Positions 1 through 6,504 of a stretch of DNA of 8,363 nucleotides are shown in pieces. The notes beneath the pieces are model-generated. The model made no database searches. It was not told the origin of the DNA and saw only the letters and a list, made by a program, of their open reading frames with translations. The first letter of the stretch is position 1, and each line of letters starts with the position of its first letter. A program made the position numbers and the translations under genes. This DNA comes from JBNJEM01 sp051745935 (GTDB lineage: Bacteria > Planctomycetota > Planctomycetia > Pirellulales > Pirellulaceae), in assembly GCA_051745935.1 (NCBI GenBank), contig JBNJEM010000339.1, positions 1 through 8,363 of the forward strand, given 5' to 3'.

Positions 1-1253
1 ACCGCCGTTGGATGCTCGGCGGCCAGCGGCTGGCCGTGGACGACGTTTACCGGACAACGCGGATCGGGCCGCGTGTAATTCAACGTCACGGGCACCAGTC
101 CGTGTTCCAGCGCCAGCACGCTCGCCACGAGTTCGACAGCCCCACGCCCCGCCCCCAACACGCCAAAGAAACTCGCGGGCGCCGTCACGGGCACGTCCCC
201 CAATACCTCGCGAATGGCGTTCGCCTCGATCGCGTCGTCGGAGACCAGTCCCGCCGCATTGGCATTGAAGTGTCCCACGGCGTCGGCGTTCAGTGCCCCC
301 TGGAGCAGCGCCATTTCAATCGCACGGCGAATGGCCCTGCCGGGCGGCGCTTCCCCCCGCTTATCGTGGTCGAAAAACTGGCCCCAGCTTCGCAGCCGCG
401 CCAGCACCTTGGCCCCCCGTGCCCTGGCATGTTCTTCGCTCTCCAGCACGAACGCCGCGGCCCCCTCACCGTGGACCGTCCCATCCCGAGCCGCGTCAAA
501 GGGTCGGCAAGCCTCTTCCGGAGATTCAATCCGTGATGACAAATGCGCCATGCCCCGGTATAACATGGGCGTGACGCTCAACCGCGAACTACTGCCGCCC
601 GTAATCATGATATCCGCCTGACCGCGCGAAATGATCGTCGCCGCTTCAATCATGGCCTGTAAGCTCGAGGTCTCCCCCTGACAAATCGTGTTACTCGATC
701 CGCGAGCAGAATGCGCAATGCCAATATGGCACGCGATCATGTTGGGCAAGTACATGAGCATCCAAAGGGGATACAATTGGGCCATCGCCACCTGGCCCCA
801 ACGGCCAAAACAAAACTGGCCGTCCGCCACGCACCGCCGGTAGACATCTTGTAACTCGTCCGGTTCGCAGTAAAGCATGTCACCACCGAACACCACCCCG
901 AACCGTTGCGCATCCACCCGGTGACGCCCCAACCGAGCCTGCTGCACGGCCAGTTCAGCCGCCGAACAGCCCGTTTGGATTTCGCGGGACATCACCTTCA
1001 ACGCTTTGCGAGGCTTGATATGTTGCCGCGGGTCAAACCCCTCGATCGCCCCTCCCATGCAAAGCGGCAAGTCCATATTGGCTCGATCCGGGAGAATCCC
1101 CACCCCACTCCGCTGACGACACAGCGATTCCCAGTAGGCATCGGCCCCAATCCCAATCGGGCTGACGACCCCCATCCCCGTGATCACCACCTGCCCGCCA
1201 AGTGCAGTATTCCCGCCTCTCTGTTGTCTCGATGTGTGAGGTTGCCTAGCCAT
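1..1253 (-). CDS. Beta-ketoacyl synthase-fold protein lacking all catalytic residues (3' partial)
   Basis: Translating the minus strand from the ATG at 1253 gives 417 residues with no stop before the window edge, so roughly the last 25 residues of a FabF-sized protein are missing. The thiolase-fold KS signature is clear: VVITGMGVVSPIGIG at residues 22-36, ARGSSNTICQGETSSLQA at 183-200, ADIMITGGSSS at 213-223, and CRPFDAARDGTVHGEGAA at 249-266. Aligned to FabF, the nucleophilic Cys is Glu194 (GAG at 674-672), the first His is Asn332 (FNANAAG), the Lys is Ala360 and the second His is Val365. Normal condensation by Claisen chemistry therefore seems impossible. By family analogy it could be a chain-length-factor-like partner of an active KS, or a decarboxylase like KSQ enzymes, although those carry Gln. 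A purine-rich AAGGAAA lies 12 nt upstream of the ATG. Any operon partners would lie beyond the left edge. KS fold: very sure. Role: unknown. Confidence 0.9.
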   Translation of the reverse strand, partial: MARQPHTSRQQRGGNTALGGQVVITGMGVVSPIGIGADAYWESLCRQRSGVGILPDRANMDLPLCMGGAIEGFDPRQHIKPRKALKVMSREIQTGCSAAELAVQQARLGRHRVDAQRFGVVFGGDMLYCEPDELQDVYRRCVADGQFCFGRWGQVAMAQLYPLWMLMYLPNMIACHIGIAHSARGSSNTICQGETSSLQAMIEAATIISRGQADIMITGGSSSRLSVTPMLYRGMAHLSSRIESPEEACRPFDAARDGTVHGEGAAAFVLESEEHARARGAKVLARLRSWGQFFDHDKRGEAPPGRAIRRAIEMALLQGALNADAVGHFNANAAGLVSDDAIEANAIREVLGDVPVTAPASFFGVLGAGRGAVELVASVLALEHGLVPVTLNYTRPDPRCPVNVVHGQPLAAEHPTA

Positions 1254-1583
1254 GTAGAATCCGACTTTCCTTCGACCCACCGAGCTCTTCCCCCGGGAGA
1301 CCCCCCGGAAGCGCTGAACATTCTAGCCGGACGAGTAACACAACGACCTCCTGCCCCCCCTTTTCCTGGGGCAGTAAACCCGAATGACTTGGTAAGGGCC
1401 TCTTACAGCCTGCAGCAAGCTGAAAAGCCCAGAAATATACCGGTCGCGGATGACTTTCTCCGCCGCGAGTCCGATCAACGGGAGGACGGCTTGCGTCGGG
1501 TAGCTTTCCACCCGGAAAAATCCAACCGCCTGAAATGTATCCCGGCGTTGCGCCGAGGACGCTCCCGTTCGCTGCCGAAAAAC

Positions 1584-1608
1584 CGTAACACTTTAGCCGT
1601 CTGAAGTA
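1584..1608 (-). repeat. Degenerate intergenic repeat, copy 1 (inverted)
   Basis: Read on the minus strand, this 25-nt segment runs TACTTCAG, then GCTAAA, then GTTACG. It matches the plus-strand segment at 1773-1797 at 20 of 25 positions without gaps. Its first part, CTTCAGACGGCTAA, recurs exactly at 6364-6377 on the plus strand. The two main copies face each other about 165 bp apart. It may be a decayed mobile or regulatory element, or chance. Confidence 0.3.
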
Positions 1609-1772
1609 GAATCCTAGCTTCGTGATCACAAATCCCTTATGACGTACCCTGTTTAACCGCAAGGCCAGAGTCCGCTCGCCCGCGTGTTGGACCGGCAAGG
1701 ATCCGTGACAGCGGACGCCGGCCTGCGCGCTCCACAGGGCCGTTGTCCACCCCTCATTGCCTGGAAGAGCCT

Positions 1773-1797
1773 TACTTCAGTTCGCTAAAAAGTTACG
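1773..1797 (+). repeat. Degenerate intergenic repeat, copy 2
   Basis: The plus strand reads TACTTCAG, then GCTAAA, then GTTACG with the same spacing as the minus-strand copy at 1584-1608 (20 of 25 identical). A preceding GGAAG and internal GTTCG also recall the better-supported repeat at 6411-6457, but that wider relation needs gaps and is weak. Confidence 0.3.
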
Positions 1798-2098
1798 AAA
1801 AACCAAGCACTCCCAACCGCTTGCATGCCACCGGCTTGCCAGTAACTCAGCGGTCTCCTCCGGCGCGCGCGGCCTGGAAGTCACTCCCGATCCGTGGCGA
1901 TCATAGCCCCCTTCCCGGGAACTCGCAAGGTTGTATGTGGCCTTGGTCATAACTTGGCCCGCCCGGGACCAGAGGAGGGGCATTCATTCACTCCATGGGC
2001 TCCTAAGAAGGGTCCCCCATTTTACCCTATTGAAGCCCCAAACCTGGACTTTTCCACGATCAATCCATGCCGACACTGCTAGACTCCGACGAACTGAC

Positions 2099-2120
2099 GA
2101 CCGGGGCCGTATTCGCGGTC
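2099..2120. other. Small hairpin beside the large inverted repeat
   Basis: GACCG at 2099-2103 can pair with CGGTC at 2116-2120 around a 12-nt loop. Alone a 5-bp stem is unremarkable, but it ends only 2 nt before the 14-bp inverted repeat at 2123, so the two together form a compact structured block. Confidence 0.3.
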
Positions 2121-2122
2121 AA

Positions 2123-2174
2123 CTTCATTCGCGCGGGCCCCAAAATCGGCCATCTTCGCACCGCGCGAATGAAG
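2123..2174. repeat. Perfect 14-bp inverted repeat with 24-nt spacer
   Basis: The left arm CTTCATTCGCGCGG (2123-2136) is the exact reverse complement of the right arm CCGCGCGAATGAAG (2161-2174). The 24-nt spacer contains a weak 3-bp inner stem (GCC at 2137-2139 with GGC at 2148-2150). No T-tract follows on either strand, so it is not a canonical intrinsic terminator. It lies about 220 bp past the 3' end of the acyltransferase gene. Possible roles are a dispersed palindromic element, a structured RNA, an mRNA 3' stabiliser or a protein-binding site. Confidence 0.75.
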
Positions 2175-2312
2175 CAGACCATGAATGTTCCTGTTCTGTT
2201 TTAGGTCGCTTACTGAACGCCTGCGTAGACTGCCCTCTGTATTCGCTCGGATGCGCGTGGGTTCATACGGTCATCGTTCGGTTCGGAACGTGTCTTATGG
2301 GGTGGCAGAGGA

Positions 2313-2337
2313 GCCAGCCACGTCACGCGTGGCGGGC
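2313..2337. repeat. Imperfect hairpin (10-bp stem, one mismatch)
   Basis: GCCAGCCACG (2313-2322) pairs with CGTGGCGGGC (2328-2337) across a 5-nt loop, with a single A/G mismatch. It lies about 60 bp beyond the stop of the minus-strand acyltransferase gene. Two small stems, at 2351-2365 (CGGTT/AACCG) and around 2370-2380, lie between it and the stop. The group could serve as a transcript 3' end, though no U-tract follows on the minus strand. Confidence 0.4.
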
Positions 2338-2394
2338 GTGTCGCTCTTTTCGGTTTACTGAACCGCCGCGGGAGGCTCCCCACGCCAGCGATTC

Positions 2395-3525
2395 CTAGGT
2401 CGGGGCGGGGTAATCATAGATGCGGTAGGTCTTCACCAACTTCGCCCCACCCCGTTTGAGTGACTTGTAGGAGAGTTGATTACTTTCCAACACCCAGGAG
2501 AACTCAGCTTCTTTGATCCCCCACTTCAAGGCATCGGGAGCGAGTTGGGCGAGCACGACCACGCCCAGGCCCCACCGTTGGAACTCCGGCAATACGTTCG
2601 TACTAATCAACCGGATTCTCTGGATTCGTTTTCTTCGGGTCAACAGGCGGATGAATCCGAAGGGAAACAACCGGCCATTGATCTGCTTGATCCGAGGATT
2701 GTAGTCAAGAAGGCCGAATGCCGCCGCCACGGTCCGTCCATCGACTTCCGCCGCCGCGGTCAATTCCGGGATCATCAAGTGTTTCAGGGCCTTGCTCATG
2801 TGTTCGATCTCGCCCTGCGACAAGGGCGTGAACCCCCAAGTCCCCTCCAAGGAGGCGTTGTAGATATGCAGGAAAGTCTCCACATCCTCGCGAAACCGGG
2901 AACGATCCATCGTGCGCAATTTGATGTCAAACCGCTCGGTCGCGGACTTGATAATGAACGCGAGCTTTTTGTCCAGCGTGGCCAGCATGTCCACGTGCCC
3001 CCAAAACGCGTACAAGTCCTGTGCTTTTCCAAAGCCGTAGTCTTCGATTAACCGCTGATAGTACGGCGGATTGTACGTCATCATGAAGGTTGGGGGCGAG
3101 TCGAAACCATCGGTGAGCAATCCGATTTCGTAGTTGAGAGAAGGATTGACCGGTCCACGGAGATCTGAAATGCCTTGCTCTTGCAGCCAGGCCCGCACCG
3201 TATCGAATAATCCACAGCTGACTTCCTGATCGTCAATCGATTCGAAGAAACCGAAGAAACCGCGATTTTCAGCGTACTTCGCGTTATGAACCGGGTTCAC
3301 GATGCCCGCGATTCGCCCCACCGGTTGCCCATGGCGCCAGGCGAGCCAAGTTCGGACCTCCGCGAAATCGTGGAAAGGATGATGACGAAACCCCACCAGC
3401 TCTTCCAAATTCCGGCGGAGAGGAGGAATCCAGTTCGGGTCACCACGATAGATTGTCCAGGCCAAATCGACGAATTGTCGCTGTTCGCCGCGAGTTTCCA
3501 CTGGTTTGATTGTCAGATCGCTCAT
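2395..3525 (-). CDS. GNAT-fold N-acyltransferase, YghO-like
   Basis: This 376-residue protein fits an acyl-CoA N-acyltransferase (GNAT superfamily) of the roughly 380-residue YghO-like type. The N-terminal half has the conserved blocks I associate with that family: IYRGDPNWIPPLR (25-37), NRGFFGFFES (87-96) and RGPVNPSLNYEIGLL (123-137), followed by FDSPPTFMMTYNPPYY (141-156). The C-terminal half carries the acyl-CoA pyrophosphate-binding loop QRWGLG (316-321) and the motif-B-like stretch LESNQLSYKSL starting at 346. I chose the Met at 3525 over the in-frame Met at 3549 because AAGGA sits 9 nt before it. No signal peptide or membrane segment is evident, so it is probably cytosolic. From what I recall of the family, bacterial ceramide synthase also has this architecture, so transfer of a fatty acyl group to a long-chain amine is a plausible but unproven activity. 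The SDR gene is divergent across a 439-bp spacer. Confidence 0.85.
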   Translation of the reverse strand: MSDLTIKPVETRGEQRQFVDLAWTIYRGDPNWIPPLRRNLEELVGFRHHPFHDFAEVRTWLAWRHGQPVGRIAGIVNPVHNAKYAENRGFFGFFESIDDQEVSCGLFDTVRAWLQEQGISDLRGPVNPSLNYEIGLLTDGFDSPPTFMMTYNPPYYQRLIEDYGFGKAQDLYAFWGHVDMLATLDKKLAFIIKSATERFDIKLRTMDRSRFREDVETFLHIYNASLEGTWGFTPLSQGEIEHMSKALKHLMIPELTAAAEVDGRTVAAAFGLLDYNPRIKQINGRLFPFGFIRLLTRRKRIQRIRLISTNVLPEFQRWGLGVVVLAQLAPDALKWGIKEAEFSWVLESNQLSYKSLKRGGAKLVKTYRIYDYPAPT

Positions 3526-3532
3526 CTGCTGA

Positions 3533-3540
3533 TTTCCTTC
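3533..3540 (-). promoter_or_regulatory. Ribosome binding site deciding the acyltransferase start
   Basis: The minus strand reads GAAGGAAA here, ending 7 nt before the ATG at 3525 (the AAGGA core is 9 nt away). The upstream in-frame ATG at 3549 would place this site inside the coding region, so the 3525 start is preferred. Confidence 0.6.
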
Positions 3541-3627
3541 GATTCCCATAAACGTTACGCTGTGGCAAGCGTGTTCGGCGCCTCGGTGCTCTCGGCCCCT
3601 ATCAGAAAACTATTCACAGGCCTCGTA

Positions 3628-3674
3628 ATCCAAAGGGGTTTGGAAGCGAGAACTCGGCTGTGTTGCGGGTTGTA
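3628..3674 (+). repeat. Dispersed intergenic direct repeat, copy A
   Basis: This segment aligns without gaps to 6411-6457 at 38 of 47 positions, including the exact 14-mer GTTTGGAAGCGAGA. Both copies lie in spacers and have the same orientation relative to a downstream plus-strand gene: this one ends 290 bp before the SDR start, the other 55 bp before the lipoprotein start. It could be a shared regulatory element or a remnant of a small dispersed repeat. Confidence 0.7.
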
Positions 3675-3721
3675 AACCCCGCAGTTGCATATAACTCGGG
3701 CCGAAAAGCTCCTTTTTCCCG
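3664..3721. other. Two consecutive hairpins in the SDR/acyltransferase spacer
   Basis: TGCGGG (3664-3669) pairs with CCCGCA (3678-3683). Then CGGG (3697-3700) pairs with CCCG (3718-3721), extended inside by AAAA (3704-3707) with TTTT (3714-3717) across a 3-nt bulge. A further stem, CATCGG/CCGATG, spans 3754-3778. The run overlaps and follows repeat copy A. It could be a structured leader of either divergent gene; no known riboswitch class is recognised. Confidence 0.35.
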
Positions 3722-3964
3722 TGCATTTCAAGGAAAAACTGCCCTTAGTTGGACATCGGCACTTTGGCTGGACCGATGGATGTAAAGTTGTATGGCAGAA
3801 AATGTTAGCCCCACTGGCCCCGTGCTGATGGTTAAGCAAACCGGCGCTGTCCAATTAGGTTCCTTGCTCAACGCTGGCAGGCCACGAAGCGAAACAACAC
3901 CGGGTACAAAACCTTACCGTTTTCCACGACCCCAAATGGACAATGTATCAGGAGCCCGCGAGCC

Positions 3965-4984
3965 ATGTTAACCTCGGAGATGAACCGCGACAACAAATGG
4001 GATCGCGTGCTGGTCACCGGCGCCACGGGCCTGCTGGGCAATAACATAACACGTTTACTTGTTCAACGGATGACCAATGTCCGCGTTTTGACGCGAAAGA
4101 CAGGGAACCTTCGCCCTTTGGAGGGGCTCGAGGTGGAAATGGCCACTGGCGATGTCACCGACCCCGCGTCACTGGCAGCGGCCATGGAGGGATGCACCGG
4201 CGTGATCCATGCGGCGGGCTGCGTGCTGCTGGGATGGAAAAACAAAGCGTTGCATGAAGCCACGAACCATCAAGGTGCGCTGCACGTGGCGCGGGCAGCG
4301 CGAGAAGCAGGGGCGAGATTAGTCCATGTCTCCACCATCAACGCGCTCGGGGTCGGCACGAAGACGAAACCAGCAAACGAAGCGTGGTCGGCCGCGCCCA
4401 ACATCCGCTGCCCTTACGTGGTGAGCAAACAGGCGGGCGAAACCGCGGTGCGAAAACAGATCGAAAGCGGACTGGATGGAGTCATTGTCCATCCGGGACT
4501 CATGTTCGGTCCCTGGGACTGGAAACCTTCCTCCGGTCGCATGATCCTGGAGGTGGGCTGCGGTTTTGTTCCCATAGCGCCCGTCGGCGGGGGCAGTGTG
4601 GGCGACGTCCGCGACGTCGCCGAGGGCATTCTTGCCGCATTCAACCAAGCCCCCACTGGCCGGGAATACATTCTGGCCGGCCACAACCTGAGCTACCTGG
4701 AATTGTGGCAACACATCGCCCATGTCGCGGGCGGTCGTGGTCCTTTTTGCCACAGCGTCCCGCCGCTCGGTTTCTTGGCCGGCCGTATCGGCGATCTCTG
4801 GGGATGGTTGACCCGGCACGAACCGAACGTGAATTCAGCAGCCGTGAAGCTCTCGGAATGCTTCCACTATTTTGATAGCACCCGCGCCCAACGGGAACTG
4901 GGGTACCGGATGCGGCCGCTTGAAGAATCCCTTCGTGACGCCTGGAAATGGCTACGGGAATACGGTTACGCCAAAGGCGCGTAG
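3965..4984 (+). CDS. Extended SDR, NAD(P)-dependent epimerase/dehydratase/reductase
   Basis: This is a 339-residue protein of the extended short-chain dehydrogenase/reductase class. The Rossmann nucleotide-binding motif GATGLLG is at residues 19-25, an Asp after the third strand is at 63 (ATGDVTD), and the HAAG strand is at 82-85. The catalytic set is Ser123/Thr124 in HVSTINALG with the Tyr151-x3-Lys155 pair in YVVSK. HPGLMFGPWDW follows, typical of reductase-like or dihydroflavonol-reductase-like members. Arg44 after the second strand may favour NADP. The start is supported by AGGAG 10 nt upstream; an alternative Met at residue 6 has no properly spaced site. Substrate cannot be told from sequence. 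Possibilities are a 3-keto-lipid or ceramide reductase, an OleD-like reductase or a hopanoid-associated HpnA-like enzyme. The divergent acyltransferase suggests lipid metabolism. Confidence 0.9.
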   Translation: MLTSEMNRDNKWDRVLVTGATGLLGNNITRLLVQRMTNVRVLTRKTGNLRPLEGLEVEMATGDVTDPASLAAAMEGCTGVIHAAGCVLLGWKNKALHEATNHQGALHVARAAREAGARLVHVSTINALGVGTKTKPANEAWSAAPNIRCPYVVSKQAGETAVRKQIESGLDGVIVHPGLMFGPWDWKPSSGRMILEVGCGFVPIAPVGGGSVGDVRDVAEGILAAFNQAPTGREYILAGHNLSYLELWQHIAHVAGGRGPFCHSVPPLGFLAGRIGDLWGWLTRHEPNVNSAAVKLSECFHYFDSTRAQRELGYRMRPLEESLRDAWKWLREYGYAKGA

Positions 4985-5004
4985 CGGAGGGAGTCGCCCC
5001 TGCT

Positions 5005-5046
5005 CCCCCTAACAAGGGGGCCTTTAGAGGCGCAAAAGAGCGCCTC
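5005..5046 (+). terminator. Tandem hairpins after the SDR gene
   Basis: CCCCCT (5005-5010) pairs perfectly with AGGGGG (5015-5020) around AACA and is followed by a short TTT. GAGGCGC (5027-5033) then pairs perfectly with GCGCCTC (5040-5046) around AAAAGA. They begin about 20 nt past the SDR stop and precede the next gene by about 135 bp. The lack of a long U-tract makes the call less than certain, but two GC-rich hairpins at a gene end fit a transcription stop or mRNA 3' end. Confidence 0.55.
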
Positions 5047-5180
5047 GCGGGAAAACTTCAGAGCATTATCGGGCAATAGATATTGACGAACCAGTTGCAA
5101 TCGGTTCCATTTTTGGTCAGACTTAACGCGGGTCCGGTAACCTTGTCTTGTTTTTACTTTTGCCGCGGGAGACTAGTGCC

Positions 5181-6134
5181 ATGAAGAGTTCGTTTCGACG
5201 GAAAGCGTTTACGTTGGTTGAGTTGTTGGTGGTCATTGCCATCATCGGGATTTTGGTGGCGCTGTTACTGCCGGCGGTACAGGCTGCCCGCGAGGCGGCT
5301 CGGCGCACCGAGTGCAGCAATAATCTGAAACAAATCGGTCTGGCCATGCACAATTATCACGACACGGCCCAATGCTTTCCCCCTGGGGTGATCACGACGG
5401 TCGGCGGCTTTGGGGGACCTTACCGCACGAACTGGGGCATCGCACTGTTGCCGTTCTTGGAACAGACCGCTTTGTTCGACCAGTACTATCAGGAATTAGA
5501 CAATATAGCCGACGACAACATGCCGGTTAATCAAACGCTGGTCGATGTATACCACTGCCCCAGCGACAAAGAACCGGTACTGCTCAGACCGGAGAGCGGA
5601 CGCGGAAATGGTAAACAGTTCCGCATGGCGTCTTACCGAGGCATGAGCGGGCGAAGCAACGGTCATAAGAACGTCGACGGAGGAGGTTGGTGGGACGGCA
5701 TGGAGATCAACAAACTGCCGGCCCACTGGATCGGCGTATTTCACATCGTTAACGAGAGGAACGGGAAAGTCGGTTCCTGCCAATCGTTCGGCTCAATCAC
5801 GGATGGAACGTCCAACACCTCGGCCGTGGGCGAGTTGCACAAACCCATTGGCAAACACAACCGTGGCACCTTCTGGGCCTATGGGTATACCTCGTACAAC
5901 AAGTCCGGCGCGACGCCGTACAGCGGCTCGCTGCAGGCCAACGTTTGGAGTGATTGTATCGATTCCGTGCCCAACAGTAACATCTGCAAACGAGGCTGGG
6001 GAAGTTTCCATCCGTCCGGCATGAATTTCCTCTACTGCGATGGCTCGGTCCACTTCCAGAGTGAAAGCATTGACATGGAGAACTTCCAACGTCTTGCCAC
6101 CGTGTCCGGCAGACGACCGGTTCAATCGCAATAG
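5181..6134 (+). CDS. DUF1559 family protein with prepilin-type N-terminus and H-X9-DG C-terminus
   Basis: This 317-residue protein has a type III prepilin signal: a short basic leader, then KAFTLVELLVV with cleavage expected between Ala9 and Phe10 and Glu at +5 (Glu14). A hydrophobic helix (about residues 12-28) continues into PAVQAAREAARR. The -1 residue is Ala rather than the usual Gly. The block SNNLKQIGLAMHNYHD and the C-terminal HPSGMNFLYCDG (His277, Asp287-Gly288) are hallmarks of the planctomycete DUF1559 family. The mature protein should be anchored by its N-terminal helix and exposed outside the cytoplasm, in a pseudopilin-like form. Its exact role is unknown. The ATG at 5181 is chosen over a TTG at 5148 because GGGAG lies 9 nt upstream and the leader then has the expected length. 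The lipoprotein downstream at 6513 is a typical neighbour of such genes. Confidence 0.95.
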   Translation: MKSSFRRKAFTLVELLVVIAIIGILVALLLPAVQAAREAARRTECSNNLKQIGLAMHNYHDTAQCFPPGVITTVGGFGGPYRTNWGIALLPFLEQTALFDQYYQELDNIADDNMPVNQTLVDVYHCPSDKEPVLLRPESGRGNGKQFRMASYRGMSGRSNGHKNVDGGGWWDGMEINKLPAHWIGVFHIVNERNGKVGSCQSFGSITDGTSNTSAVGELHKPIGKHNRGTFWAYGYTSYNKSGATPYSGSLQANVWSDCIDSVPNSNICKRGWGSFHPSGMNFLYCDGSVHFQSESIDMENFQRLATVSGRRPVQSQ

Positions 6135-6345
6135 AACCCAGCTTCGTGTCCATGTGCCACGATCATGAACGCCGCCAACACGGGGGCACGCCTCAGCCGG
6201 TTGGGGCGGTGTTCCTGGAAACAGCGATTTCGGAAACGCCTCGCTGGCAATCGGGAAGCGCCGATCGCGGGGGACAAAGTCATCATCGTGCAAGAGGGTG
6301 TTCGAGTGGCCTGGACGCCACAGGGGCCTTTTCCCAACCGTTGTC

Positions 6346-6364
6346 GCCCGGGCGAGCCCCGGGC
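6346..6364. terminator. GC-rich hairpin, possible terminator
   Basis: GCCCGGG (6346-6352) pairs perfectly with CCCGGGC (6358-6364) around a 5-nt loop. It lies 211 nt after the DUF1559 stop and before the lipoprotein gene. No T-run follows, so termination is plausible but unproven. Confidence 0.35.
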
Positions 6365-6410
6365 TTCAGACGGCTAAGAACCCATAACGAATCCAGGCAG
6401 GTTTCCCATG

Positions 6411-6457
6411 ATCCAAGGACGTTTGGAAGCGAGAGTTCGGTTTTGTTACGGGCTGTA
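6411..6457 (+). repeat. Dispersed intergenic direct repeat, copy B
   Basis: Partner of 3628-3674, with 38 of 47 positions identical, ungapped and in the same orientation. It ends 55 bp before the lipoprotein start codon, close enough to overlap a promoter or 5' leader. Unlike copy A, no TGCGGG/CCCGCA hairpin follows it. Confidence 0.7.
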
Positions 6458-6496
6458 CGCTGTTACGAAGAATCAAGTAAGCCTGTAAAACAAGCT

Positions 6497-6504
6497 AAAG
6501 GGGA
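6497..6504 (+). promoter_or_regulatory. Ribosome binding site supporting a GTG start
   Basis: AAAGGGGA lies 8 nt before the GTG at 6513, ideal spacing. The first in-frame ATG (6525) would sit 20 nt away with no other site, so the GTG is preferred. Confidence 0.65.

Larger units (their letters stand above)
1254..2394. other. Long non-coding interval (about 1.1 kb)
   Basis: No convincing gene is seen on either strand. The open frames here show no recognisable family, no good ribosome binding site and low-complexity Pro/Arg/Ser-rich composition typical of GC-rich chance frames. The interval separates two minus-strand genes, so it is the 3' flank of the acyltransferase and the 5' flank of the KS-like gene. 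It holds a perfect 14-bp inverted repeat at 2123-2174, hairpins at 2099-2120, 2313-2337 and 2351-2365, a degenerate inverted repeat pair at 1584-1608 and 1773-1797, and a TTCCCGGGAA palindrome at 1912-1921. A decayed gene or an unannotated RNA cannot be excluded by eye. Confidence 0.6.
3526..3964. other. Divergent intergenic region
   Basis: These 439 bp separate the start codons of the divergent acyltransferase and SDR genes and so should contain both promoters. No gene is supported. The stretch holds the first copy of a dispersed repeat (3628-3674) and three potential hairpins in series (3664-3683, 3697-3721 and 3754-3778). I could not pick out sigma-70 -35/-10 pairs with confidence: TTGTAA at 3670 and TATAAC at 3690 are only 14 nt apart. 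Confidence 0.6.

Noticed and set aside
12..536. Plus-strand open frame of 174 codons
   Set aside because: It lies opposite the KS-fold gene, whose motifs are unmistakable on the minus strand. The plus-strand translation is Arg/Pro/His-rich with no family features.
906..1604. Plus-strand open frame of 232 codons
   Set aside because: Half of it is antisense to the KS-fold gene and the rest extends into the spacer. Its composition is Pro/Arg-rich, and it has no ribosome binding site or recognisable motif.
1931..2398. Plus-strand open frame of 155 codons in the long spacer
   Set aside because: It runs through the 14-bp inverted repeat and the hairpins. The translation looks random and has no recognisable domain.
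2476..3051. Plus-strand open frame of 191 codons
   Set aside because: Antisense shadow of the well-supported GNAT-fold acyltransferase gene.
3555..3854. Minus-strand open frame of 99 codons in the divergent spacer
   Set aside because: It spans the dispersed repeat and hairpins. It shows no ribosome binding site, domain or coding-like pattern.
5083..5111. Candidate sigma-70 promoter for the DUF1559 gene (TTGACG as -35)
   Set aside because: The hexamer at 17-nt spacing is TCCATT, matching only 3 of 6 consensus positions, so the pair is not reliable.
6165..6377. Plus-strand open frame of 70 codons after the DUF1559 gene
   Set aside because: No ribosome binding site, Arg-rich translation without a family signature, and it ends past a strong hairpin.
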